Below are positions 10,371-21,846 of a stretch of 64,000 nucleotides of DNA, piece after piece; within the stretch, counting starts at the first letter, position 1; each line of letters starts with the position of its first letter. A model generated the notes under the pieces. That model was not told the origin of the DNA. It saw nothing but the letters and a program-made list of their open reading frames with translations, and did not search any database. The position numbers and the translations under genes were made by a program. This DNA is from JACDBE01 sp963714055 (lineage in GTDB: Bacteria; Actinomycetota; Acidimicrobiia; Spongiisociales; UBA5794): positions 2,356,001-2,420,000 of the forward strand of contig OY970227.1 in the NCBI GenBank assembly GCA_963714055.1. Direction: 5' to 3'.

Positions 10371-12071
10371 CTACTTCGTCACCCGGACGTTGCCCAGGTA
10401 GAGGACGTCGAGCCCGCACGTGGCGAAGGTGCGGAGGGCGTCGTCGGGCGTGCAGACGATCGGCTCGCCGTTGAGGTTGAAGCTGGTGTTGAGGACCATC
10501 GGCACCCCGGTCAGCTCGCCGAAGCGGGCGATCAGGTCGTAGTACCTCGGGTTGTCGTCCCGCTCCACCGTCTGCAGCCGGCCCGAGCCGTCGACGTGGA
10601 CGACCGATGGCACCTCGGCACGCTTCTCCGGCCGGAACATGAACACCTGCTCCATGAACGGGACCCGGGCATCCGAGCTGCACTCGAACCAGTCGGCGAC
10701 CCGTTCGGCGAGCACGGCCGGGGCGAACGGGCGGAACGGCTCGCGGAACTTCACCGCGGCGTTCACCACGTCCCTCCCGTCGGGGCGGCGAGGGTCGAGA
10801 AGGATCGAGCGGTTGCCCAGCGCACGCTGTCCGAACTCCATCCGCCCCTGGAACCACCCGACGATCTTGCCGTCGGCCAGGTCCTCGGCGGCGGCGCCGG
10901 AGGGATCGTCGACCACTTCGAACGAGCCGAGCTTGTACCGCTTCACCGTGTCGAGGCAGGTGGCGTCGCTGAACGACGGGCCCCAGTAGTTGTCGCCCGC
11001 GGTCGGCGTTCGCCGCCCGGTTCGCAGCGTGTGCAGGAACAGGGCGGCGCCGATCGACGTCCCCGAGTCGTCCGGGCAGCTCGAGATGGCGGCGCTGCGG
11101 AACGGGGTGAGCCGGTCGACCTTGCCGTTGAAGACGCTGTTCATGAAGCAGCCGCCGGAGAGGATCACCTCGTCGAGCCCCGACCGGTCGTGGAGGGCGC
11201 CGGCGATCCTCGACACCGCCTCTTCGAACACCTGCTGCATGGCGGCGGCGAGCATCTCGTGGTGGGGGGTGATCGGGTCGTCACGCCCCCGGGGCGGGCC
11301 GAACTCGTCCACGAAGCCGTCGGAGTACTGGCGCTTGTCGAAGAAGTTGTAGAACTGGAAGTACTCGAGGGCCAGCTCGAAGCGACCGTCCTCGTGGACC
11401 GTGATCAGCTTGCGGAGACGGTCGGTCAGCGGGTTGTCGGCGTCGGCGTACGAGGCCAGCGCCATCACCTTCCATTCGTCGGAGTCGGGCTTGAAGCCGA
11501 GGAACTGGGTGACGGTTCCGTAGAACAGCCCGAGCGAGTGGGGGAAGTGGACCTCCGAGAACACCTCGAGGTCGGCGCCGCGGGCGACGCCGGCCTGGCT
11601 GGTGAGGGTCTCCCCCCTGCCGTCCATCACGAGGAACGCCACCGGGTCGGCGTCGGAGGTGAGGAAGCCGTTGCCGATGTGCGAGTGGTAGTGGTCGACG
11701 AAGGTCACTGGGGGTACGCCGGCCGCCACGTTGGTCAGGGTCATCTCCCCGTTGGCCGGCGCACCGGCAAGCAGGGCGATGCGGGCGGGGACCTGAGCGA
11801 GGTGCTCGGTCCGCCACCGCCTCGATCCGAGGTAACCGGCCGGCATGGTCTGGATGTCGATGGCCGGGTTCCAGGCGATCGCCATCTCATCGATGTCGGC
11901 GAGGGTCATCCCGGCCATCTCGAGGCACCGGCCAATCGCCAAGGTCGGGAACACGCTGCTCAGCTTCTTGCGGTCGAGGCGCTCCTCGGGGATCGCCGCC
12001 ACCACCGTCCCGTCGACGACCACGGCGGCCGAGCAGATGAACACGTCGTGGCAGATCCCCAGGATGTTCAT
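10371..12071 (-). CDS. NodU/CmcH-type O-carbamoyltransferase
   Basis: About 566 residues from ATG 12071; a TTG three codons upstream is an alternative start. The N-terminal Kae1/ASKHA-like ATP-binding domain starts ILGICHDVFICSAAVVVDG and contains the metal and nucleotide motifs FVDHYHSHIGNGF and VILSGGCFMNS. The C-terminal carbamoyltransferase domain contains GWFQGRMEFGQRALGNRSI. Such enzymes make carbamoyl-adenylate from carbamoyl phosphate and ATP and transfer the carbamoyl group to a hydroxyl on a sugar or natural product. Pairing with the sugar transferase gene suggests carbamoylation of a surface glycan or glycolipid, but no other biosynthetic genes are adjacent. The length is normal and the frame is intact. 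Confidence 0.88.
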   Translation of the reverse strand: MNILGICHDVFICSAAVVVDGTVVAAIPEERLDRKKLSSVFPTLAIGRCLEMAGMTLADIDEMAIAWNPAIDIQTMPAGYLGSRRWRTEHLAQVPARIALLAGAPANGEMTLTNVAAGVPPVTFVDHYHSHIGNGFLTSDADPVAFLVMDGRGETLTSQAGVARGADLEVFSEVHFPHSLGLFYGTVTQFLGFKPDSDEWKVMALASYADADNPLTDRLRKLITVHEDGRFELALEYFQFYNFFDKRQYSDGFVDEFGPPRGRDDPITPHHEMLAAAMQQVFEEAVSRIAGALHDRSGLDEVILSGGCFMNSVFNGKVDRLTPFRSAAISSCPDDSGTSIGAALFLHTLRTGRRTPTAGDNYWGPSFSDATCLDTVKRYKLGSFEVVDDPSGAAAEDLADGKIVGWFQGRMEFGQRALGNRSILLDPRRPDGRDVVNAAVKFREPFRPFAPAVLAERVADWFECSSDARVPFMEQVFMFRPEKRAEVPSVVHVDGSGRLQTVERDDNPRYYDLIARFGELTGVPMVLNTSFNLNGEPIVCTPDDALRTFATCGLDVLYLGNVRVTK

Positions 12072-12177
12072 CGACCCCAAGCCTCCCTTCTCTCCGTAGG
12101 AGGCGGCACCGCTCTTCCAGAAGATGCTAAATCAACCGGTGACGCGGCGCTCTGGGTCGTCAGGCTCGAAATCCCCC

Positions 12178-12320
12178 GACGAGCTGGCGCTCGCCTCCTC
12201 CCGCAGATGGGGCCCCCACCCCATCGCGGGCCGTGAAATTCCCGGGCGGCTGTGCCGCCCTCCTCCCGCAGGGCCGTGACCTGCCGGCGAGCCTGGCGCC
12301 CGCCTCCTCCCGGCACGACG
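12178..12320. repeat. Cluster of small hairpins each followed by CCTCCTCCCG
   Basis: The intergenic region upstream of the carbamoyltransferase gene holds three copies of CCTCCTCCCG (near 12194, 12259 and 12303), each preceded by a short inverted repeat. Examples are CGAGC-TGGC-GCTCG and GGGCGGC-TGT-GCCGCCC (12244-12260); GATGGGG-CCCCCA-CCCCATC lies between the first two. The arrangement resembles a degenerate REP-like element and fills most of the 300-bp gap between divergent genes. Confidence 0.5.
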
Positions 12321-12681
12321 GCCGTTGTCGGCGCGGCCGATCCGGTAAGGTCGAAGCAGGTCGTCGAAGGGGTTGGAGCATGCAGCTCGCCGGTCTCGTC
12401 TCGGGTGCCGCCGATCTGATCGGCGCCGAGGCCACGCTGGTCGAGGCGGCGACGATGATGGTGGAGCGATCCATCGACGCCTTCGCCGTCGTCGACGGCC
12501 GGAACCTGGTGGGATTGTTCACCGAGCACGACCTGGTCTCGGCCGTGGCGGGTGGGGCCGACCTCGACTCGGACACCGTGGCCGACTGGATGGCGGAATC
12601 ACCCGACACCTTCCCTCCCGACGCCACTGTCGACGACTCCGTCGCCTGGCTGATGGAGACCGGCTACCGCCACCTCCCTGT

Positions 12682-15186
<2,505 letters not shown>

Positions 15187-15193
15187 CAAGGCG

Positions 15194-15199
15194 AGTGTA
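15194..15199 (-). promoter_or_regulatory. -10 hexamer TACACT of the HerA-like gene
   Basis: It lies 7 nt upstream of GTG 15186 on the minus strand, in line with the leaderless pattern elsewhere in the window. Confidence 0.5.
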
Positions 15200-15265
15200 C
15201 CGAGGCCTCCCCTGCCCCAACTGTGAACCTGAGGTTCTGGCGTACCTCTCCGGTACCTGAGGACC

Positions 15266-15664
15266 TCAGGTTCGAGGTTCGTCCCCGTCGACGACGAGCC
15301 GCACCTGGTCGGTGGTCGCCGCCGCCGGCTCGACCCCGTCGTCGACCACGAAACGGAGCCGCTCGGGCGGCACCCCGTCCACGCCGAGCGCGTCGCGACG
15401 GAACACCTTGAGCGCCACCGGCGGCTGCAGGGCGCCGGCCCCGGCGATCCGTCCCGCCCCGGTTTCCTCGAGCTCCTCGGCGACGAGATCCTCGATGGTG
15501 GGGAGGGGTGGGTCGGGCGGCAGCGTGGCCAGGAACTGGCGCTGCTTCTTGGTAGGGCGGGGGCTTCGCGGCGTCGAGGCATCGGGCTCGTCGGACGTCC
15601 CTGAGCGCCGACCGAGCAGCCACCCCAATCCGATTCCGACCACCAGGGCGATGGCGACTTCCAT
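15266..15664 (-). CDS. Small membrane-anchored protein of unknown function
   Basis: 132 residues: one N-terminal membrane span (MEVAIALVVGIGLGWLLGRR), a basic linker, and a soluble region with a LATLPPDPPLPTIEDLVAEELEE segment. I do not recognise a family. It sits between the HerA-like gene and the mannose-1-phosphate guanylyltransferase gene on the same strand, 15 bp after the latter, so the two may be cotranscribed. Confidence 0.65.
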   Translation of the reverse strand: MEVAIALVVGIGLGWLLGRRSGTSDEPDASTPRSPRPTKKQRQFLATLPPDPPLPTIEDLVAEELEETGAGRIAGAGALQPPVALKVFRRDALGVDGVPPERLRFVVDDGVEPAAATTDQVRLVVDGDEPRT

Positions 15665-15679
15665 CGGCCTCTCCGGAAG

Positions 15680-17029
15680 TCAGCCGTCCGCCGCGTCGGG
15701 CGTCGTCCAGGTCGTGACCAGGACGGTGACGTCGGAGTCGGTCGGGTTGGAGACCTCGCTGTCCGGCCCGAGGTCGATCACGGCGCCGGGTGGCAGACGG
15801 ACCCCTCCGGACCGCGCCGTGCCCTCCACCACCACGCCGACGCCGCCTTCGAAGCCGGCGGTGGACCCGGGCCGGAGCGTGTGAGCCGTGACCACCCCGT
15901 CCCCGATACGGGCGAGGATCTCGGAGGAGCCCCATGGCTCGGCGGCGGTCGGCCCCTGGTCGGCTTCGGTGCGGCGCCGCCGGCGGAGGTGCTCGACCAG
16001 CTGCTTGACGTCCTCGGCGCGATCCTTGGCCGCCACCAGGACCGCATCCGGGGTCGTCACCGCCACCACGTCGGACAACCCGACCACGGCGAGCAGCACC
16101 CCGTCGGCTCGCAGGTAACTGCCGTCGACGTCCTGGGCCACCACGTCGCCGACGATGACGTTGCCGCTGGTGTCCTGCACCGCAACGTCCATCAACGACG
16201 CCCACGACCCCACGTCGCTCCATCCGGCGTCGAGCGGGACCACCACCGCCGACCGGGTGCGCTCCATGACGGCGTAGTCGATGGAGATCGACGGGGAGCG
16301 GGAGAAGGCATCGGCGTCGAGGGCCAGTGACCCGTCCTCGTCGGTCACGGCAGTCGCCACGGCCGCCGATGCCGCGGCGGCGACGTCGGGCTCGAAACGG
16401 GCCAGCTCCTCGAGGTAGCGCTCGGCGGTGAACATGAACATGCCGCTGTTCCAGAGGTGCTCGCCGTCGGTGGCGAACCGTTCGGCGTCGGGGAGATCGG
16501 GCTTCTCGACGAACTCGGCAACGGGGCTCAACCCGGCGGACCCTGGCGCCACCCGGATGTAGCCGTACCCCGTCGCCGGATGGGTCGGGACGACACCGAA
16601 TGTGACCAGGGCACCGGTCTGCGCAGCGTCGGCTCCGGCGGCCACCGCCTCGGCGAAGGCGACGTGGTCGCGGAGCACGTGGTCTGCGGGCATCACCAGC
16701 ATCACGGACCTGGGGTCGACGGTGAGGGCGGCAACGGCGACCGCCGGCGCCGTGTTGCGCCCTTCCGGTTCGACGATCACCTGCCCGTCGCCATGGCCTG
16801 CCGCCTCCATCTCGTGGCGGCACGACGACGCCTGCACCTCGCTGCACACCACCACCGCCGACCGGTGGCCCGGGATGCCGGCCACCCGGTCGAGCGTGGC
16901 GCGCAGCATCGTGTGGTCGTCGACCAGGTTGAGGAGCTGTTTCGGGGTGTCCGCCCGCGAGGCAGGCCACAACCGGGTTCCCGAGCCACCGGAGAGGATC
17001 ACCGGGACGATGGCCGGAGCGTCGTGCAC
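15680..17029 (-). CDS. manC: Mannose-1-phosphate guanylyltransferase
   Basis: 449 residues from GTG 17029. The nucleotidyltransferase domain begins VPVILSGGSGTRLWPASR and has KQLLNL, EPEGRNTAPA, MPADHV, VEKPD, WNSGMFMF and DAGWSDVGSW, all typical of GDP-mannose pyrophosphorylase. A C-terminal ~80-residue cupin-like part follows, but the key catalytic residues of a fused phosphomannose isomerase are not evident, so only the guanylyltransferase role is assigned: GTP + mannose-1-P to GDP-mannose for glycan synthesis. TACATT lies 6 nt upstream of the start. Confidence 0.9.
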   Translation of the reverse strand: MHDAPAIVPVILSGGSGTRLWPASRADTPKQLLNLVDDHTMLRATLDRVAGIPGHRSAVVVCSEVQASSCRHEMEAAGHGDGQVIVEPEGRNTAPAVAVAALTVDPRSVMLVMPADHVLRDHVAFAEAVAAGADAAQTGALVTFGVVPTHPATGYGYIRVAPGSAGLSPVAEFVEKPDLPDAERFATDGEHLWNSGMFMFTAERYLEELARFEPDVAAAASAAVATAVTDEDGSLALDADAFSRSPSISIDYAVMERTRSAVVVPLDAGWSDVGSWASLMDVAVQDTSGNVIVGDVVAQDVDGSYLRADGVLLAVVGLSDVVAVTTPDAVLVAAKDRAEDVKQLVEHLRRRRRTEADQGPTAAEPWGSSEILARIGDGVVTAHTLRPGSTAGFEGGVGVVVEGTARSGGVRLPPGAVIDLGPDSEVSNPTDSDVTVLVTTWTTPDAADG

Positions 17030-17035
17030 CCGGAC

Positions 17036-17041
17036 AATGTA
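17036..17041 (-). promoter_or_regulatory. -10 hexamer TACATT of manC
   Basis: It is separated by 6 nt from GTG 17029 on the minus strand. It forms a compact divergent promoter pair with TACGCT of the next gene, 34 bp away. Confidence 0.5.
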
Positions 17042-17074
17042 ACGGGCCAGGACCGGCCCCTTCCTGTGACCCCC

Positions 17075-17080
17075 TACGCT
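17075..17080 (+). promoter_or_regulatory. -10 hexamer TACGCT of the class V aminotransferase gene
   Basis: It lies 7 nt upstream of ATG 17088 on the plus strand and implies a leaderless transcript. Confidence 0.5.
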
Positions 17081-17087
17081 CCCGCCA

Positions 17088-18311
17088 ATGCTCGACCCCG
17101 CTGCCGTCCGCGGCCGCTTCCCGGCCCTGTCCCGGACCCTCGACGGCGTTCCCGTCGTATACGCCGACGGACCCGGAGGCACCCAGGTGGTGGACACGGT
17201 GATCGAGGCGGTCGCCGGGTTCATGGCCGGCGGCGGTTCCAACCTCGGGGGCCCGTTCGTCACCAGCGAGGAGACCCAGGCGGTGGTCGATGCCGCCCGA
17301 GCCGCCGCCGCCGACCTGTTCGGGGCGGAGCGGCCCGACGAGATCGTGTTCGGGCAGAACATGACGTCACTCACGCTCGCCCTGGGGAGGGCGCTGGCCC
17401 GCACCTGGCGGCCCGGCGACGAGATCGTCTGCACCACGCTCGACCACGACGCCAACGTGTCGTCCTGGATGCAGGCCGCCGGCGAAGCGGGTGCCACCGT
17501 CCGCCTCGTCGACTTCGACCCCGGGACCGGCCGGCTCGACCCCGAGGAGGTAGCGGCGGCGCTCACCGACCGCACCCGGCTGGTGGCGATCACCCACGCC
17601 TCCAACGCCATCGGCACCGTGGTCGACGTCGCCTCCGTCGTAGAGGCCGCCCACGCCGCCGGTGCCCTCGTATTCGTAGATGCGGTGCACTACGCCCCTC
17701 ACGGTCTCGTCGATGTCGTCGCCACCGACTGCGACTTCCTCGCCGCGTCGGCGTACAAGTTCTTCGGGCCGCACACCGGGGTCATGTACGGCCGGGCCGA
17801 CCTGCTGGCCGGGGTCGATGCGGTGAAGATCAGGCCGGCCCCGAGCGAGGCCCCTGGCAAGTGGGAGAGCGGCACGCAGAGCTTCGAAAGCCTGGCCGGG
17901 GTGGCCGCCGCCGTCGACTACCTCGCCTCGTTGGGCGACGGAGAGGACCGGCGCTCCCGGATCCGCTCCGCAATGGGCCTCATCGGTGCCTACGAGGCGG
18001 CGCTTTCCCGCCGTTTCCTCGACGGGGTAGCCACCCTCCACCCGGTAACCGTTCATGGGGTGCCCGGAGCCGACGGCCGCACCCCGACCTTCGCCGTGGC
18101 GGTGGACGGGATGCACCCCCGCCGGGTCGCCGAGAGTCTGGGCCGGGCCGGGATCTTCGTGTGGGACGGCCACTACTACGCCCTCGAGGTGATGCGCCGC
18201 CTGGGCGTGCTCGACACCGGCGGCCTGGTGCGCATCGGGTTCGTCCACTACAACACGCTCGAGGAGGTCGACCGGGTGGTCGACGCCTTGGAGGCGCTTC
18301 AGGCCAGGTAG
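17088..18311 (+). CDS. Cysteine-desulfurase-like PLP enzyme (VC1184-type subfamily)
   Basis: 407 residues of fold-type I class V aminotransferase. The PLP lysine lies in SAYKFFGPHTG (~223-233), preceded by HASNAIGTVVDV and VDAVHYAPHG. Where SufS/IscS enzymes have the mobile catalytic Cys loop (HHCAQP before MRRLGV), this protein reads GHYYALEVMRRLGV, so the Cys is absent, as known for the VC1184-type subfamily. It therefore probably does not release sulfur from cysteine by the usual persulfide route; the substrate is unknown. The 3' end overlaps the convergent cyclase gene by 13 bp. Confidence 0.85.
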   Translation: MLDPAAVRGRFPALSRTLDGVPVVYADGPGGTQVVDTVIEAVAGFMAGGGSNLGGPFVTSEETQAVVDAARAAAADLFGAERPDEIVFGQNMTSLTLALGRALARTWRPGDEIVCTTLDHDANVSSWMQAAGEAGATVRLVDFDPGTGRLDPEEVAAALTDRTRLVAITHASNAIGTVVDVASVVEAAHAAGALVFVDAVHYAPHGLVDVVATDCDFLAASAYKFFGPHTGVMYGRADLLAGVDAVKIRPAPSEAPGKWESGTQSFESLAGVAAAVDYLASLGDGEDRRSRIRSAMGLIGAYEAALSRRFLDGVATLHPVTVHGVPGADGRTPTFAVAVDGMHPRRVAESLGRAGIFVWDGHYYALEVMRRLGVLDTGGLVRIGFVHYNTLEEVDRVVDALEALQAR

Positions 18312-21300
18312 CGGTCGATCAGGTCGAGGATCCCTGGGAATTCCCCGGCGCGCCGCCGCGCCTCGTCGACCCAACGCTCCCGATCCGGGTGCCCCTCCGG
18401 CGAGAACCGGGCCGCCATGAAGAGCGCCTGGATCGCCCACAGGGCGACGCGATTGGCGTCGAACTGCTCGACCGTCTCGTCGATGTCGGCGGTCGGCAGG
18501 AGCTCGTCCGGCGGAGCGCCCACGATGCAAGCGAGCACGGCGGGCCAGCCGAGGACCTGGCCGTGGTATCGCTCGATCAGGTCGAGGAGCTCGGCAGCTC
18601 GTTCACGGTCGCCGAGGATGGCTATACACCAGAGTGCGTTGTCGAGCCCGAGGAACTGGCTCCAACCCTCGCCGCCCCAGGCCACGGCCGAGGCGAAGGC
18701 CTCTTCGGCGTTGCCGCGCAGCCACTCGACCGTCACCAGTTGATTGGCACGAAAAGCGAGGATCTGAGGATCAGCCTCTCCATCGAGGAGGTCGACCGTC
18801 TCGACGAGCCGCGCCACCGCCCCGGCGGTGTCGCCACGCACCCACGCAAGGAAAGCGCGTGGCTCGAGCAGGGCAGCACCGAGGCCGCCGGGGGGGTCGG
18901 CGAGGATGGGCTCGGCCAGGAGCTGCTCGATGGCATCCAGGTCGAGCATCCGCTGGTAGATGAACGACAAACCGGAGATGACGAACAGCGCCGAGGCGCG
19001 GTTGCCGGCGCGAACCGTGAGGTCGAATGCCTCGCGAATCGTCTGCAGCGCCGCCTGCGGATCGAGTGCGTAGAACAAGTGGGCCAGGTTGTTGCGGCTG
19101 CGGACCGCGGAGAATCCGAGGGCGTGGCGGTCGGCCAGCTCCATGGCTCCCTCGAGCAGGATGCGTGCCTCGACCAGTCCGCCCGGCTTGCCGCCGGCGG
19201 TCGCCTTGGTGATCAGGGCGTCGACCAGCACGTCGGTGAGCCCGGACAGCTCGGCGGCGTGTATCGCCCGGTCGGCGGCGGCGACGACGGACGCCTCGCC
19301 CGCCTCCACCAGCAGCAGCACCCGGGCGAGCAAGGCGGCGGCACGCACCAGCTCAGGATCCTCGTCGAGGTCCGGGTGCTCGTCCAGATGGGGCTCGAGG
19401 AGGGCAAGCGCCTCTTGGGGGAGCCACGCGTCGGCGTAGATGGTGGCCAGGATCCGCACCGCCCTGGTGACGGCATGTCGGTCGGAACGGCCCCGAGCGT
19501 GGTCGAGCACGAGGCGGCCGTAACGGACGGACTCCTCACGGAGTGCCAGCTTGTTCGCCGCCTCCGCCAACCGCTCCCAGAACGGGACCCTGAGGTCGGG
19601 ATTGTCGGCCAGTGCCAACGCCTGGTTGGAGATCGACATCACCTGGCTGTGGGCGCGCAGGTCGGCCGCCCGGTCGGCGGCGGCGGCCATCGAGCCGAGC
19701 GCCTTGGCCCTGATGGCGTCGGCCTCGGTGCCCGCCGGCGTGGCGTCGAGCGCCTCGAGGTAGTGGCTGGCCACCACCACGGCCAGCTCCGGGTCGGCCA
19801 GCTGCTCGAAGTAGGCGGCGACCTCGAGGTGGCGGGCGCGCCGTGTGTCCCGGCTCATCCGACCCAAGGCGACGTCGCGGATCATGCTCTGGATGAACCG
19901 GTACTGGCCATGCTGGGGCGAGCGCGGGTCGCGCACCGGCTCGATCAATTCCCGACGGACCAGCTGTGCCAGCCGAGCCTGGTGCGTGTCGCCACCACCA
20001 GTGTCGATGGCTGCCAGCCCGGCCACCGAGAACGTCTGGCCGAGCACGGCGGCGTCCTGGAGGAGTGCCCGCTCGTCCGGTCCCAGCCGGTCGAGGCGAG
20101 CTCCGATAACCGCCTGCAGTGAGTCGGGCACCGCCTCATCGGGGAGGTCGCCGACCAGCTGGTATCCGCCACCACTGGGGACGATGTCTCCGCGGGCGAT
20201 GAGCATGCGCAGCAACTCGACCCCGTACAACGGCACACCGGCCGCCTTGTCGACCACGGCGGCGACCGCGCCCTCGGGGAGACCGGGAGTGGTCCCGTTC
20301 ACCAACTCGACCATCTCGGGACGACTCAGCGGTCCGAGGTGGAGGGTGATCGTGCCCGGCCGATCGGCACTCCAGGCCGGACGCTGTTCGCTGAGCTCGG
20401 GGCGGGCGACCGCCACCACCAGGATCGGCACGCCCGACCACCACTCGGGCAGCTCGTCGATGAAGTCGAGGAGCGCGGCGTCGGCCCAATGAGCGTCCTC
20501 GAACACCAGCACCGTCGTCCCCTTCGAGGTGACGCCCTCGAAGAAGACACGCACCGCCGCGTCCAGCTCGCTCCGCTCGCCTTCGGGCGCCGTCCCGATG
20601 CCGAGAACGGCCGCCAGCCGGGGCATCGCCCAATCACGGTCTCCAGGGTCGGTCAGGTGTACGTCGAGCGCCGCCTGCAGCTTGGCCCGCGTGACGTCCT
20701 CCGAGTCATCGTTGGCGATCCCGGCGCGGCTGCGGATCATCTCCGCCACCGCCCAGAACGTCACGCCCTCTCGGTAGGCGAGGGAGCGGCCCTCGTGCCA
20801 GAAGACGTCGTCGACCAAGCCGTCGATGTACTTCTGGAACTCCCATACCAGCCGGCTCTTGCCCATCCCGGTCTCTCCGATGACCGAGACCATCCGGGCA
20901 CGTGAGTCGCGCCAAACCGAGCCGAGGAGGTCCTTGAGCAGCCGGAGCTCCTCACGCCGGCCGACGAACGGCGGCTCGAGCCGGTCGCTGCGCCCGACAC
21001 CACGCCGTTCCGCCACCACCCGTATCGCCTGGTAGGCGACGACCCGCTGCGCCTTGCCCTTGACCTCGTGCTCGCCGGCGGGCTCGAACTCGATCGCCTG
21101 CTGGGCGGCCCGGTGCGTCCCGGCTCCCACCAACACCGTGCCCGGGCTGGCGGCCGTCTGCAGCCGGGCGGCGATGTTGACGTTGTCGCCGGCCACCATG
21201 GCGATCTGTCGTCCGCCGGGTCCCACCGACGCGTCGCCGGTGTGGATGCCGACGCGCAACGTGAGGTTGGCTCCGGCGTCGGCGGCGACCTTGGCGATCG

Positions 21301-21754
21301 TGTCGACCAACTCCAACCCGGCTCGCACCGCCCGCTCGGCGTCGTCCTCGTTCGCCTGGGTGGCTCCCCACACAGCCATCACCGCATCGCCGATGAACTT
21401 CTCCACGATCCCACCGAACCGGCCGATGACCTCACTGCTTCGATCGAAGTAGCTGGTCAGGAAGGCGCGCACATCCTCCGGGTCGCGGCCTTCGGAGAAA
21501 GTCGTGTAGTTGGTCAGGTCGGCGAAGAGCACCGTGATGAGGCGACGCTCGATGACGTCACCGGATCTCGGCGTGCCGGCCGGATCGAGGGTCGCCACCG
21601 TCCCCGGCAGCGCCGAGCCACAGGTGCCGCAGAAGGGCTTGCCCGGTGGGTTGAGCGCCCCGCACGTCTCGCACGGTGCCTCCAGCGAACGCCCGCATTC
21701 CCAGCAGAATCGGTTCGATGTGTCGTTCTGCGCACCGCAGTTGGGGCAGGTCAC
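18299..21754 (-). CDS. Adenylate/guanylate cyclase-domain regulator with zinc ribbons, AAA-type ATPase and TPR repeats
   Basis: 1151 residues from GTG 21754, with a zinc ribbon at the very start (CPNCG...CWECG, then CETCG...CGTCG). The class III cyclase domain (~70-250) keeps the metal Asp in VLFADLTNY, the Lys and second Asp in EKFIGDAVMAVWG, and the Asn/Arg in NVNIAARLQ, so it looks catalytically competent. An AAA16/STAND-like ATPase follows: FVGRREEL, Walker A GETGMGKSRL, Walker B TVLVFEDAHWAD. About 600 residues of TPR-like helices come last. Such proteins are cytosolic signalling ATPases of actinobacteria and some proteobacteria; the signal is unknown. TATCCT lies 8 nt before the start. 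Confidence 0.88.
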   Translation of the reverse strand: MTCPNCGAQNDTSNRFCWECGRSLEAPCETCGALNPPGKPFCGTCGSALPGTVATLDPAGTPRSGDVIERRLITVLFADLTNYTTFSEGRDPEDVRAFLTSYFDRSSEVIGRFGGIVEKFIGDAVMAVWGATQANEDDAERAVRAGLELVDTIAKVAADAGANLTLRVGIHTGDASVGPGGRQIAMVAGDNVNIAARLQTAASPGTVLVGAGTHRAAQQAIEFEPAGEHEVKGKAQRVVAYQAIRVVAERRGVGRSDRLEPPFVGRREELRLLKDLLGSVWRDSRARMVSVIGETGMGKSRLVWEFQKYIDGLVDDVFWHEGRSLAYREGVTFWAVAEMIRSRAGIANDDSEDVTRAKLQAALDVHLTDPGDRDWAMPRLAAVLGIGTAPEGERSELDAAVRVFFEGVTSKGTTVLVFEDAHWADAALLDFIDELPEWWSGVPILVVAVARPELSEQRPAWSADRPGTITLHLGPLSRPEMVELVNGTTPGLPEGAVAAVVDKAAGVPLYGVELLRMLIARGDIVPSGGGYQLVGDLPDEAVPDSLQAVIGARLDRLGPDERALLQDAAVLGQTFSVAGLAAIDTGGGDTHQARLAQLVRRELIEPVRDPRSPQHGQYRFIQSMIRDVALGRMSRDTRRARHLEVAAYFEQLADPELAVVVASHYLEALDATPAGTEADAIRAKALGSMAAAADRAADLRAHSQVMSISNQALALADNPDLRVPFWERLAEAANKLALREESVRYGRLVLDHARGRSDRHAVTRAVRILATIYADAWLPQEALALLEPHLDEHPDLDEDPELVRAAALLARVLLLVEAGEASVVAAADRAIHAAELSGLTDVLVDALITKATAGGKPGGLVEARILLEGAMELADRHALGFSAVRSRNNLAHLFYALDPQAALQTIREAFDLTVRAGNRASALFVISGLSFIYQRMLDLDAIEQLLAEPILADPPGGLGAALLEPRAFLAWVRGDTAGAVARLVETVDLLDGEADPQILAFRANQLVTVEWLRGNAEEAFASAVAWGGEGWSQFLGLDNALWCIAILGDRERAAELLDLIERYHGQVLGWPAVLACIVGAPPDELLPTADIDETVEQFDANRVALWAIQALFMAARFSPEGHPDRERWVDEARRRAGEFPGILDLIDRYLA

Positions 21755-21762
21755 GGCACCGG

Positions 21763-21768
21763 AGGATA
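21763..21768 (-). promoter_or_regulatory. -10 hexamer TATCCT of the cyclase/ATPase gene
   Basis: It lies 8 nt upstream of GTG 21754 on the minus strand and supports this start rather than the TTG 30 bp further upstream. Confidence 0.5.
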
Positions 21769-21834
21769 CCGACGGCGGACACAACCGGCCCGAGCGACAT
21801 GCCGCTGCTGTTCGGCCGTGTCGTTCTCACCGGG

Positions 21835-21840
21835 TAGCTT
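21835..21840 (+). promoter_or_regulatory. -10 hexamer TAGCTT of xseA
   Basis: It lies 6 nt upstream of ATG 21847, giving a leaderless xseA transcript. Confidence 0.5.
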
Positions 21841-21846
21841 CCGGGG

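Noticed and set aside
16457..20122. Very long plus-strand open frame opposite manC, the aminotransferase and the cyclase gene
   Set aside because: It is antisense or off-frame to three well-supported genes and its translation is Gly/Arg/His-rich without any family motif; it is a product of high G+C.
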